The notes under the pieces were generated by a model, which was not told the origin of the DNA, did no database searches, and saw nothing but the letters and a program-made list of their open reading frames with translations. A DNA stretch of 64,000 nt from Adiantum capillus-veneris. Taxonomy: Eukaryota > Streptophyta > Polypodiopsida > Polypodiales > Pteridaceae. How positions within the stretch are numbered: the first letter of the stretch is position 1; each line of letters starts with the position of its first letter. Below, piece by piece: positions 12,382-23,264 of this stretch. The DNA is taken from positions 73,637,912 to 73,701,911 of the forward strand of contig CM043963.1 of NCBI GenBank assembly GCA_014529385.2, read 5' to 3'. The position numbers and the translations under genes were made by a program.

Positions 12382-13728
12382 ATGACCGACAATAACCAAG
12401 AGAGTTGAATGAACATTGATAAATTTGATTTTGCACATGAAGGTGCTAATGATGATGCCCCCATGTTTGTCAATTATCTTGTTACTAGGTTGCAGCAAGC
12501 TATGGGCAACCCTGCTTTGCAAGTCGAAGCAACAAATTTGTGCTTATGGGTTTCCCTTCCTCTCAAAGATAAGAGAGAGCATAGGAGGCCTCTTGAAGAG
12601 ACCCCTAAACGAAGACTCTCTCCCATACGAGAGGAGGAATCCAAAGAGCAAGAAAGTAATGAAACTTTAAGTTCCTATGAAGATGTAGCGCCATGAAGAA
12701 GGCGGTCTAGATGATCGCCAAGTCCTCCCAATAGGAAAGGTTCAACCTACAATCCTTCTCCTCGTCGCTCCGAAAGGAAAGAGAGGAAACAAAGGAAGAA
12801 AAAGGCAAGAAAGAGGTCCTCTTCTCCTTCTTCTTCACCTTCCTCCCCTTCCAACGAAAGCTATGGCTATTCTCCTAGAGAATACAAGGGGGGAGGACAT
12901 CGCAAATCATACCCTGTATGGCAAAGGTCACAAAAGCTCAAGAAGTTCAAAGAGGGAGGAAAGAGCATCTCTTTTCTCACCTATGATGGCACCTTTGGTG
13001 CCACCGACAAAGTATTGGCTTTTATCCAGCAATTTGATGCGGCCTTTGGAGATGAGGGCTTCATGGAGTCCTCCAAGCTACACCATGTAGCTATGCACTT
13101 CCAAAAATCAGCTCGCCAATGGTGGGCTAGCCTTCGTGGCAACGACGAAGCCCCAAAGACATGGAAAACTCTACGAGTTTCCATCATAAAGCAATTCCTT
13201 GCAAGAGATGCAAAGGACAAAGTGCTCATCGAATGGTGCAGTTTGAAGCTTCTCTCCCATGAGTCTATTCACAAATATGTAGACAAGTTTTGGGATTTAC
13301 ATATCAAGGCTATCGTCTTCCAAAAGATAGACTTTGTCAAGCAAAAGCAACAATTTTGTGCGGGATGACCTGAAGAGATGGCCGAGTATGTCAACTCTCA
13401 ACAACCTTGTTCTATCACCAAAGTAATCCACCACACCATGGTTGCTTCGCGCATCAATTTCCAACAAGGGGCTAGACGAAATGTCAAGCCCATGGAAAAT
13501 AAAGACAAAAGTGATGCCAAGGGGAAACCAATGTCCAAAATTCTTCCCAAGGCAATTCCATATAACAACAACAAAATAATCGGTCCAAGGAGAAGGGAGT
13601 TTACAAAGGTAAAAACAAACTCTCTCCTGAAGAGCTTGAATCTTTTTGCAAGGACCATAAGTGTTTTAAGTATGGGGAGCAAGGACATGGCTATCGTTCT
13701 TGCCCCAAGAGAAATGCTCGCACAATGA
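12382..13728 (+). pseudogene. gag of C2
   Basis: This is the second gag copy. ATG 12382 corresponds to ATG 3387 of C1, but a TGA follows eight codons later and ATG 12409 is the next in-frame start. The acidic N-terminal segment is followed by the capsid domain (FIQQFDAAFGDEGF, ARQWWASLRGN) at about 13018-13200 and YVDKFWDLHIKA near 13276. There is a TGA at about 13366 and a frame change. The zinc-knuckle region near 13650 has lost Cys positions (CFKYGEQ). Element D is absent here, so this copy shows the uninterrupted target. Confidence 0.8.
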
Positions 13729-14813
13729 GACTCCTAGGGCTTCCATCATTGAAGCTCCAAAAGAGGATGCTCATTGCAAAGGTGCACCTCTCTCCTATGC
13801 TTGGGGAAAGGTAAGAGAGCATGATGCATTCATCTTGTTTCACCCTAGCTCTACTGACAACTTCATATCAACGGAGTTGGCCACCAAATTGGGCATTCAA
13901 GCTTTGGAGATGGGAGATGCTGTAACGGCCGACCCTGCTTTCAAGGGACAACAACCTCCATTACACCCTTGATTGGGAAGTTGAAGCTTTATGTCCAAAG
14001 CTATGTCGACAAAGAAGACTTTTTCATCTCTCCTCTCCAACATGAGGATGCTATCCTAGGGGCACCATGGTTCAACCGCATGGCTGCCAATATGAAGTTC
14101 CCTAAAAGGAGAATCTACTTCACCTACAGGGGAAAGAACATGTATATAGATGCCAGTGAGTTTGGTCATACTATACAGCTTGTAAATTCACCTGCTTTTG
14201 ATAAATCAATGAAGAGCTCATTTTTTGCATACATGATCTTTGTCAAAGAGTCCCTAAAAGGTCCTAATGTTTCATCAAATGTAAATGGTAGGAATCAAGA
14301 AAATTTAGACTTGTCTAGTTTTCTAAAAGGATTCCTAGATGTGTTCATCAATGATATCCCTATGGACTTACCTCCAAAACGAGGGAATGATGACCATCGA
14401 ATTGAGCTCCTACCAGGAAGCTCACCACCTAACAAGCCTCCTTATCGAGTTTCTCAAGATCAAGAAGATAAGATCATGAGGCAAGTACAAGAATTGGTTG
14501 ACAAAGGGACGGTGAGGCCTAGCTCCTCTCCCTTTTGTTCTCTAGTCTTTTTAGTGCAAAAGAAAAATGGTACGTACAGTATGTGTGTGGACTATCAAGC
14601 ATATCACTATCAAAAATAGAATTTTCGTGCCTCGGGTAGAAGATCTGTTTGATAAGCTACAAGGCTCTACCTACTTTAGTAGGATTCACATTGAAAGTGG
14701 CTATCATCAAATAAGGATAGCGGATGAGGATATCCTAAAGACCACAGTTCGTACAACGTTTGGTCTTTATGAATATCTAGTCATGCCTTTTGGCTTGACT
14801 AATGCACTAGCCA
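13729..14813 (+). pseudogene. Protease and N-terminal reverse transcriptase, C2
   Basis: The protease region starts near 13800 and has HPSSTDNFIS where FDSGSTHNFIS is expected, so the catalytic Asp is lost. It continues with IGKLKLYVQSYVD and DAILGAPWF after a frame change near 13970. The RT N-terminus (PPYRVSQDQEDKIMRQV, FLVQKKNGTYSMCVDY) runs to about 14600, then FSRIHIESGYHQIRI and YLVMPFGLTNA. The frame is cut at 14813 by a solo LTR and resumes at 16435. This copy keeps the roughly 0.7 kb that C1 has lost. Confidence 0.8.
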
Positions 14814-16434
14814 TGTAATGGAATTTGCCTATTCAATTTGAGAGTAGCGGAATTTAATGAGAGTACTTTCAAGAAATGATTTTGTGAGCATAGCGGGTTG
14901 ACATAATTGAAGATAGCAACATAATCATAGCAATTAGTTAACTTGGCATAGACAATACTTTTGCAAGAGAGAGAATTTAGAGAACATGACAACAGTTGAG
15001 GACCGGATTTATGTGGAGTCGATCCCCCCTCCAATAGGAATTTGTATTATGATTTCTCCCATAAAGAGAGACTTGTTACAATACATTCTTTGTGTTCCTT
15101 GTGACCTAGGTGAAGCAATGAAGATGGAAAGCTTCATGCATCACCATCATAGCATAACCTAAACTTGAAGAAAGCTTTAACTATACCAAGCCTCAGTCCC
15201 AAGACCTCAAACACCTTCGAAGGTGGAGAGAGCTAGCAGGGAATGAGGGTAGGGAAGAGGAAGAAGAAACATTTCGTAGGAGAAAGAATTAGTTCCTCAC
15301 TTATCATACTCTTGTTGCTAGCATACATAATAGCATAGTAATGAAGAAGAAGGAGATGACAAGCTTAAGCATTGAAGCATGGCTCTTGGTTGGATTTGCA
15401 CTCCATAGCCAAGAGTGTTGGTGTAGGCTCTCAACCTTTACTTGCTTGGAGAGGGAGCTCTTCCACTTTGCGTAGCACACAATGAGAGTGCTTGTGAGTG
15501 TGTGTGGGTGAGTATACCCCCTAAGCACCCCCCTAGCTTGCTTGGGTCGACCCCCCCTTGTAGCTCATGCTTGAAGCTCATTGGACCCCTCCAGGCCTAG
15601 CCAATCACAAGGAGAAGCCATTACAAGCAACATGGATAGCCTTGGGACAAGTGTCCCCCTTTCCCCTTTGAGAGAGAGGACTTGATAAATGCAAAAACAA
15701 TTAGATAATTCAAGTAATTTATCATTGGACCCCTTTGAAGCCTAGCCAATAGGCTTCAAGCAACACATGAAGGTAACATGGGTAGGGACCTGACATGTGT
15801 CCTTGCTGCCTCTTCAAGCTGGGGCTTCCCTTGTGAGTGTGAGTGTGAGTGTGTGTTCTCTCTCTAATCCCTAGGAAAAGGGCTCGCCCCCCCTCTTGTA
15901 GGGATGCTTATGACTTTAGGAGCTCAAGCACCTTAGTCATCAAGCATGACAAAGCACTTGGACTAGGGGGTATTCCCACAAGCATCTCAGGCAAGCATGT
16001 CAAGGCACCTCAAGCACCTTAATCAAGCGGCAAGTCAAGCACCTCAAGCATGGAGTAAGTCAAGCACCTCAAGCACCTCAAGCAGGACAAACACCTCAAG
16101 CACGACAAGCACCTCAAGCAGGTCAAGCACCTCGAGCTTGGGCCGGGTTCCCACCTCAAGCTCAGCCCTAGCTTACCTAAGGTCAAAGGACTTTTACACA
16201 CATTATTGGAGGTCTTCAATGAAGCTAACCCTAAGGTCTTATGCCCCATTGGTTAGCCTTGCTCTTGATAGACCATTTCCCATTTGGGCCCCTTTACTAT
16301 TGGCCCCGTGTTGAGATAGATCTATAAGCACATATCTATATCTTAACACTTGTTCCCGTTTATTCTCCCACATTAAGTGATCAATTTAATATGAGAAAAT
16401 CATTTGGGTTGGTTAGATATTAGATTTTATGACA
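14814..16434 (-). mobile_element. Solo LTR of family C inserted in C2 RT
   Basis: Its left part is the reverse complement of the C LTRs at 2212-2974 and 18960-19402, and it begins TGTAATGG and ends ATGACA. The RT reading (GLTNALA / FNCLMEK) is interrupted exactly here. Flanks AGCCA and TTCCA match at 3 of 5 bases, so a decayed target duplication is possible. It is the longest C LTR in the window (1621 bp). Small ORFs within are not supported. Confidence 0.8.
15900..16145. repeat. CAAGCACCT short-unit repeat within the solo LTR
   Basis: The motif CAAGCACCTCAAG and variants recur about ten times with irregular spacing. The repeat accounts for a Ser/Thr-rich ORF here. Confidence 0.8.
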
Positions 16435-17245
16435 TTCCATGTTCAATTGTCTAATGGAGAAAAATCTTTAGACCCTACCAAAAATTTATTGGAGTGTTCT
16501 TTGATGATATCATCATCTACTCCAAGTATTTGCTCCAAGCATTGAGGGAGAACAAGATTTTTCTCAACCAAGAGAAAAGTGAATTTTTCCTTCAAGAGAT
16601 TCAATACTTAGGTCATATTACCTCTCAAGATGGTAGATGGATTCATTGAAGTTAGAGGTGATAAAAGCATGGCCTAATCCAACGAATCTACATGAGCTAA
16701 GAAGATTTATTGGTATGTGTGCATACTATAGACGCTTCATAGCTAAATTTTCTCAAATAGCACGACCATTAGATGACTTAACAAAGAAGAACGTTAAGTA
16801 TTTATGGACTTCTAAGGAGAAAAATTCTTTTGACATGCTCAAAGAGAAGCTTACCTCCTCCCAACCAGTCCTCATGCTTTCGGATCTCTCAAAGCCATTT
16901 GAGGTCCAATGTGATGCTTGTGGTGATTGCCTTGGAGCAGTCTTGCTTCAAGAAGGGCATGCCATAGCATATGAGAGCCGAAGGCTCAATACAGATGAGC
17001 GTGTCTTAGACATTTATGAGAAAGAGCTTTTAGCTGTTCTACATGCCCTAGACACATGGAAGCACTACTTATTGGGGACTCCATTTATTCTACGAACCAA
17101 CCACCAAAGTCTCAAGTACTTTGTGACGCAAACCAAGCTTTCTAAAAAACAAATGAGGTGGGCAAATTTTCTTTCACAATTTAATTTCCATATTTCTCAC
17201 ATTACTGGTAAGCACAATCAAGTGGCCAATGCACTTTCACGATGA
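16435..17245 (+). pseudogene. Reverse transcriptase (C-terminal) and RNase H, C2
   Basis: RT resumes with FNCLMEK, and the catalytic FFDD lies at about 16500. A deletion follows where C1 has LEEHKQHLQVIFQE. The 202-codon frame from 16637 carries the RT thumb (LHELRRFIGMCAYYRRFI) and RNase H (CDACGDCLGAVLL, YEKELLAVLHAL, TNHQ, VANALSR). As in C1, two acidic RNase H positions read Asn. From about 16650 to 17250 it is almost identical to 11025-11625, far closer than flanking regions. Confidence 0.85.
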
Positions 17246-18356
17246 CCAAAAGTTAGTGAGGTGTCTATAGCTATTCATGATGATCTATCTTCTATGATAG
17301 ATGAGTATGCTATTGACCCTGACTATAGAGACATAATGTTAGCCCTTGCTTTGGGGAAGAAAGATGAACAATTCACCTTGCCGGATGGTTATCTTCTCCA
17401 CGGCAATAGGCTATGTGTTACCCACTCCCTTCGCGAGAAAGTCATGTATGAATCCCATGCTCCTCCCTATGCGGGGCATATGGACATTCAACCTACTCTT
17501 TGAGGAGTAGAGATGTATTTCTATTGGCCCACCATGAAAGTGGACATACATGAGTATGTTTCAAAATGTGTGGTATGCCAAAAGACCAAGTATGATAGAG
17601 AGAAGCAACCTGGATTACTCCAACCATTGCCTATCCCAAATTCACCATGGGAGAGTATATTCATTGATTTTATCTTTGGATTATCCGAGTCTATCCATGG
17701 GAATACGGGAATATGGACAATAGTCGACAACTTTAGCAAGAAAGCACACTTTATTCCTGTCAAAAAGGCTATTAAGACACAACAAATGGCAACTCTCTTC
17801 ATATCACAGATTTTCAAACACCATGGATCGCCAACATCCATCGTGCCAAATAGAGATCCTAGAATGACCAATAATTTCTCTCTGAATATCTAGGAACAAG
17901 ATTGAATTTCTCTTTGGCCTATCACCCACAAACGGATGGCCAAAGTGAGATAGCCAATCCAACGATACTCGATCTACTAAAGACTTATGTTACTGAAGTA
18001 GATCAACTCTCACAATGGGAAAAGTACTTACATCTTGTAGAGTATGTGTACAATAATAATGTACATACTTCTACAAAAAAAGCACCTTCCAAAATCATTG
18101 AGGGAAGACCTAAAAGTCCTTGCTACTCAAAGTACATGGGAAGATCTTTGCTGCCGATGAGTATAGCTGTGACCTACAAGAATCTTTTCAAAAGATTAAG
18201 GAGGCTATATCCATGTCTCAACAAAGGCAAAAAGTTGTTGTTGATAAGCACAAAAGGGCCTTACCATTCAAAGAAAATTATTGGGTCTTGCTTAAGTTTC
18301 CTAAGGCTCGATTGAGGCAAACAACGGGCAAAAAGCCTACGGGCCATCAAAAGTAA
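17246..18356 (+). pseudogene. Integrase, C2
   Basis: The zinc-binding region includes KCVVCQKTKYDRE (about 17565). The catalytic core includes WESIFIDFIFGL with the first Asp, and a degraded IVPNRDPRMT where SDRDP is usual. HPQTDGQSEIANPTI (about 17928) supplies the Glu region. Frame changes fall near 17505, 17893 and 18100. The enzyme would insert the cDNA, but this copy cannot encode it intact. Confidence 0.8.
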
Positions 18357-18725
18357 TATGCTAAACTAGCAAAAATATACTATGGTCCTTTTCAAATCTT
18401 GAAGCCAATCAATGAAATGGCTTATCAACTCAAGTTGCCCAACCATTGGCTCATACACAATGCTTTTCATGCGAGCCTACTTAAGCCCTACAAAGGAGAG
18501 CCACCAGGTGAACCAAATATTGAAGACCCTCCTGAAATCGAAGACCAAGAAGAGGTGCTACAACCCGAAGATATCCTTCGGCATGAAGACAAGGTACTAC
18601 GACATGGTAAGATTATCCGACGGTATCTTATTAAGCTGAAAAATTATCCTTTTGAAGATGCTAGATGGATGCAAGGAATACAACTTAAGGATGGTATGAA
18701 CCTTGTCAATGATTACAATGCTTAA
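18357..18725 (+). pseudogene. Integrase C-terminal segment and chromodomain, C2
   Basis: An in-frame TAA at 18354 separates this from the preceding segment. YYGPFQILK and NAFHASLLKPYKG are followed by a chromodomain-like stretch (EVLQPEDILRHEDK ... RRYLIKLKNYPFEDARWM) at about 18555-18675. This places C in the chromovirus branch, whose chromodomain is thought to guide integration to particular chromatin. Confidence 0.8.
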
Positions 18726-18824
18726 TTTCTTTTAAATTACCAATATTTTTGTCTTATATTGTGCACAAATCTAAATCGTATGCATGCTTAGATTCATGTT
18801 TGTGATGACGACGTCTCTCAAACA

Positions 18825-18866
18825 CCAAGTAGAATTTGTCTCTCTACTTGGGAGAATGAAATGGAC
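18825..18866 (+). other. Inverted repeat and purine tract at the 3' end of C2
   Basis: CCAAGTAGA (18825-18833) and TCTACTTGG (18843-18851) form a perfect 9-bp stem with a 9-nt loop. It is followed by the purine-rich GGGAGAATGAAATGG. The LTR start expected next is not recognisable, so a deletion reaching about 18960 is likely. Confidence 0.5.
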
Positions 18867-18959
18867 TAAAGAGTAGACATGCTTGTTGCAGTTATGCCTC
18901 CCAAGCACCAAATGGATTAGTCATCCATCTTGGAAAGTTGTCGTAGGGTAAAAAGGGAT

Positions 18960-19402
18960 CCTCTTCCCTATCCTCATTCCCCGCTAGCTCTCTCCACCTT
19001 CGAAGGTGTTTGAGGCCTTGGGACTGAGGCTTGGGATAGTTAATGCTTTCTACAAAAATGTTATGCTCGTGATGCATGAAGCTTTCCATCTTCATTGCAT
19101 CACCTAGGTCACAAGGAACACAAAGATTGTATTGTACCAAGTCTCTCTTGATGGGAGAAACTATAATACAAATGGCTATTGGAGGGGGGACCGCCGACTC
19201 CACATAAATCCGGTCCTCAACTTTTGTCATGTTCTCTAAACTCTCTCTCTTGCAAAAGTAATTTTCATGCCAAGTCAACTAAATGCTATGTTTATGTTGC
19301 TACCATCAATTAAGTTCACCCTCTATGCTCACAAAGTAATTCTACAAAAGTACTTTCTCTAATTTTCGCTACTCTCAAAGTTCATAGGCCATTTCCTCTA
19401 CA
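18960..19402 (+). repeat. 3' LTR of composite element C (inner part only)
   Basis: This sequence aligns with 2519-2974 of the 5' LTR in the same orientation and ends CTCTACA. The U3 half present in the solo copy is missing. Confidence 0.75.
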
Positions 19403-19679
19403 GACTAAATGACCGACGATATTACCAGGCTTAATGGAAATCTACAAATAAACTATTGAAATACCAGGTTAAGGAGTAGGGTTTAAGCAGAATGATTAAG
19501 CAGCAACTCTTTGCTCGATTCAATTATCCCCTTTATTAGCCCTCTGCTGTATAGTGAGCTCTATGGGACACAACTTGCTTCTTTCCCAATGCCATCAAGT
19601 CCCAATGTAAGCCATTGTTGTTTCCTATCAACTAGTTCTTCTCATCCGCTCGTGTTCCACAACAAAAGCCGAGACAACA

Positions 19680-20510
19680 ACAATCACCACCAACCAAGTA
19701 AGCTATTGCGCTCCAAATTTTATCAGATCATGTACGACAAAGAGGAGTGCCTTGATCTCACTGCTCAAACAATTGTAGAGTAGAGAAATCTGTGAAATTG
19801 GACCATTTTATAGAGAGTTATTGAAGAAATCAATCATCATATACGTTTAGTAAATACATGCTTGATGTCAATTTGTGTATGTCCTATTTATGTTATATAG
19901 ATGTTCTATAGCAACATCCACCAAACAAGACTATTTTGTGTTCCTGATCCTACAAGCGGCCGCTTGGCATGATCCAGGCCATTCCCCAAGATTGAATCCC
20001 ACGGCCGAGAGCCTCGCAAAGTAATGAGGTTATGTAGGGTTAAAAAAAAACACCGTGTTACAAAGCTCTTGCGATAGCACCTGCTTTTTAATCACGTTTT
20101 CTACAGCGACTCTAATATGCACTATCTTCTGCACAACAACCTCTTGTTGATGCCTGCATTGACTTCTTGAAAACCTTCAAGGTGACAATCAAAATCAACT
20201 AACCAAGTAACCAATTCGCTCCAAATCTATCGAAACACGCACGACAAAGAGGAGCCCCTTGGTCTCAATGCTCAAACAGTTGTAGAGAAAGCAGTGAAAT
20301 TGGACCATTTTATAGACAACTATAGAGGTATTACTCAATCATCATTTATGTTTAATAAATACACATGCACTTCTTTTTTAAAAGTTCTCCAATGCACTTT
20401 GTACTTATTTGCTTCATTGCTAGATGCTTGATGTCAATTTGCGTATGTCATGTCATATTCTATAGATTTTTTATAGCGACGCCCACCAAGCAAGACTACT
20501 ATTTGTTGAT
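19680..20510. repeat. Diverged direct repeat upstream of the DnaJ exon
   Basis: Segments 19680-19935 and about 20190-20510 match in order: ACGACAAAGAGGAG, GCTCAAACA(A/G)TTGTAGAG, TGAAATTGGACCATTTTATAG and ATGCTTGATGTCAATTTG. They carry no ORF or TE hallmark. Region 19403-20666 is otherwise unassigned, apart from poly-A near 20042. Confidence 0.65.
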
Positions 20511-20666
20511 ACACACACATATACACACAAAAATGAAATTTTGTGGTTGAAAAATTCATGTGTATTACCAAACGCTTAATTGGCATAGGGACAACCTTAA
20601 TGACTATTGATCTGCATACGCCGCGACTGTCGTGCAAACCCTAGGTGTTGTTCTGAGGACCCTGCG

Positions 20667-20831
20667 ATGGGGGTCGACTACTACACCGTGCTTACCGTCC
20701 CCAAAAGTGCTTCTGATGATGATTTGAAGAAAGCTTATCGCAAGCTCGCCATGAAATGGCATCCTGACAAGAACCCCAACAACAAGAAGGAAGCAGAAGC
20801 GAAGTTCAAACAAATCTCTGAGGCCTACGAG
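20667..20831 (+). CDS. First coding exon of a J-domain (DnaJ/Hsp40) co-chaperone
   Basis: The J-domain stimulates Hsp70 ATPase, usually in cytosol or nucleus for this class. ATG 20667 opens [18 protein letters not shown], then helix [19 protein letters not shown] with the essential HPD tripeptide at residues 32-34, and helix [18 protein letters not shown] to residue 55. The exon ends in phase 0 at GAG followed by the strong donor GTAAGA at 20832. The N-terminal J-domain directly at Met1 is typical of type II (DNAJB/Sis1-like) plant proteins, where the next residues would be V-L-S-D. No second exon (J-domain end, Gly/Phe region, C-terminal domain) is found on the plus strand before the TE block at 21335. 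The gene may therefore have a very long TE-filled intron, or be a stranded fragment. An upstream in-frame ATG at about 20607 is less likely. Confidence 0.8.
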
Positions 20832-21334
20832 GTAAGATATTTAATAAAGCAGAATCATGCACATCTGGCATTTGCCTTTAGTCATGCACAAGATTAGATG
20901 CGCCAGAGTTCTGAATTTTTCGTGTTAAGGATTGGTTTAGCTAGGTTGTTATTACTGAATCTTCTACGTTTGAAAGACTAGAACAAACCAACAGCTGACT
21001 GAGGGTCGGTGGCTTGTGAGCCTCCTCGACTGGCAAAGTTTCTGTAGGGGATGGTTGTGGAACAGTTGAGATTTTTGGCTTGTCGGTGCCAGTAACTAGC
21101 TCAAATTTAGAGCAACATCTGTTGTGCACGAGGGGATTGCTTCAAGAAGAAACTGATGTAAATAACGCATCATAAGGCTTTGATTAATTTTTCCGTACAA
21201 AACATCTTTTGATCCTTCATGTCAATTGTGGACACTTGTGCATTGAGTACGTATTGTTAATTGAGGCCAGTGCTACATCACATAGGCAGCCAAAGGTAGG
21301 CTAGAGATGTACTTGATACATGATTCTTACTTGT
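20832..21334 (+). other. Unassigned sequence after the DnaJ exon (probable intron start)
   Basis: It starts with a consensus splice donor. No exon, RNA gene or repeat hallmark is recognised. A minus-strand ORF of about 62 codons near 20941-21129 has no recognisable motif. Confidence 0.4.
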
Positions 21335-21971
21335 TCCCATAGAATTGATATGAAAAGTGCCTATTATCAAATTAGGACCGCTCTTGGAGATGTATTCAAA
21401 ATTGTGTTCAAGACGGTCTTTCGATTGTATGAGTTTTGGGTGATGCCGTTTGGGCTCACTAATGCTCCTACAACGTTCATCAGGATGAGAACATGATCTT
21501 TCAAGAGCATAGACAGAACGTGGACACATTCTTTGAAGACATCACACTTCTTGGGACACATTATTTTGTCCAAGGGTGTTACCATGGATCCAACAAAAAT
21601 TAAGGCTATTCGCAATTGGCCTAGATTGCGGAGTGTGCATGATGTGAGGAGCTTCTTTGGCTTATGTTCTTACTATCGGGAGTTCATCGGACATTTTACA
21701 AAGATAGCTTTTACCGTTGCACACTCTTACTTTGAAAGGGGTTCCATGCACGTGGAGACCTTCACATATTATTGCATTTAAACGGCTCAAGTAGAAATTG
21801 ACTATGGGGTTAGTTTTGATTCTACTAGACTTGCCAACATCTTTATAGGTTACTGCGATGCTTGTGGGAGCAGTTTGGATACTGTCTTGATGTAGGATGA
21901 CCATGTAGTAGCTTATTGGAGTGGGATGCTTTTGAAGGCTGAGAGAGTTGCATAGATTTATGAAATAATAT
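21335..21971 (+). pseudogene. Old RT/RNase H relic (first part)
   Basis: This is degenerate Ty3/gypsy RT: RIDMKSAYYQIRTALGD, EFWVMPFGLTNAP, HIILSKGVTMDPTKIK and VHDVRSFFGLCSYYREF. The start of RNase H follows (YCDACGSSLDTVLM). The RT active-site segment is deleted near 21490. A TAG at 21893-21895 stands where related copies have Gln. The frame reaches YE at the RNase H Glu motif and is then interrupted by element A-minus at 21972. It resumes at 26319 with LLAVIH. Confidence 0.8.
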
Positions 21972-23075
21972 TGTAAGGTGGAGCGGAAGTGAATGTTGAA
22001 CTTTGCTCAAGATGAGTGCTCCGAACTGTGCTCAAGGTTCCTTTTCTTAGGAAAGGAAGAGCCTTCCGTGCTTTTAATGAGAGAGTGCAAGTGATCACAA
22101 ATAAAGTGAATAGACACTGTGCAAGAAGGTGCTGAGACTGAGAGATAGAGAGAGAAGAGAATACGACACTAGGCTGATGCAATGAGCCTAAATGTTGCGA
22201 TGTCGAGGTCGACGGTGTGGACGACGAGGACGAGTCTAATGCTGAAAACTGAATGCTGTATAGACGACGGGACGACGATTGTGATGGGCTGAACTGACTT
22301 TCCTTCTGCTACTTCTTATGGGCTGTTTTGCTGTCGCAACGCTGTCCCTTGCTGGTCCCCAAAGCGCTAATTGGTGCAGGTATAAAACACTGGCTCATGC
22401 TGCTACAAGAACGCTGATCATAGGCTGACTTTGCTGGTTTTCCATGGTTAAAATCGCTGCTGAAAACGCTGGCCTGAGGTTGTCCAAAACGCTAGCATGC
22501 ATGAGGGAATCGCTAATCTGTGGGCTGAAATCGCCAGGCCTTTAGGGAATGAAAACGCTGGTGTTTCTTTGCTAAAAACGCTGGCTTTGCTGTAGAGAGA
22601 AAATGCCAGGGCTTCTTGCGGTTGGTCTTGCTTGAGAAGGTGTCTGTTGAGCAATGCTCCTGCTGCCTCTACTGCCAGAAAGTGCTAGCTCTGGTTTGCT
22701 TATATATTTCATTAGCGAAATTGTCCTACCTAGTTCCCAACAAAAGTCACTTAACAATAACAAGTGAAAAATGTCAAAAATAGGAAAAATAGGTCTACGC
22801 ACTGTAAAAATAATAAGTGAAAAATGTCAAACATAGGGAAAATAGGTCTATGCACTGTAAAAATGCTCCTGATGGATTCTGATGGAAATCTGATGATCAT
22901 GCTGTGTGCAACCAGAGGATATGCATCTAGTCTAAGTGTCTGGACATGCTCGGTCTGCGAACAAACTCACAAAAGTGTCAGATCACTTCCTATTCTAGAC
23001 TGACTTGAGTGAATTGAACCTTGGTCATGCTGTAGCTTGTCCACGGACACATAGGGTTGGATGTGTCACGTGGCA
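21972..23075 (-). repeat. 3' LTR of A-minus
   Basis: This is a direct-repeat partner of 25211-26318 with TG...CA-type ends. On the minus strand it contains several AGCGTTTT motifs (seen here as AAAACGCT) between about 22330 and 22590. Confidence 0.85.
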
Positions 23076-23109
23076 TCCCCTCCTTTTCAAAGTGAGGTAC
23101 TGGTACCTC
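23076..23109 (-). other. Polypurine tract and inverted repeat of A-minus
   Basis: On the minus strand an AAAAGGAGGGGA tract abuts the 3' LTR. GAGGTAC (23094-23100) and GTACCTC (23103-23109) form a perfect 7-bp inverted repeat 18 nt from the LTR edge. Confidence 0.7.
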
Positions 23110-23264
23110 CGAAATCCTCGAAAGGACTTTTCGTTGGCCCACTCTGAGGTGTGGGTCGTGCAATACTTGAGCTTCATAAAGGTCTGCAACGCTTGCTTCT
23201 TTGGGCCGCGCCGAAAGCGACACAGTCTTCTGTGGCTCTTTCAATGCTTTCGCTTCGTCTATAG

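Noticed and set aside
15900-16145. CRISPR-like array of short repeats
   Set aside because: Repeat units are 9-13 bp, irregular and without unique spacers; this is a minisatellite in a plant LTR.
20607-20666. Upstream in-frame ATG as the DnaJ start
   Set aside because: The J-domain of this class starts at MGVDYY; the 20 extra residues look like translated leader.
20941-21129. 62-codon minus-strand ORF after the DnaJ exon
   Set aside because: Short, no motif, in probable intron sequence.
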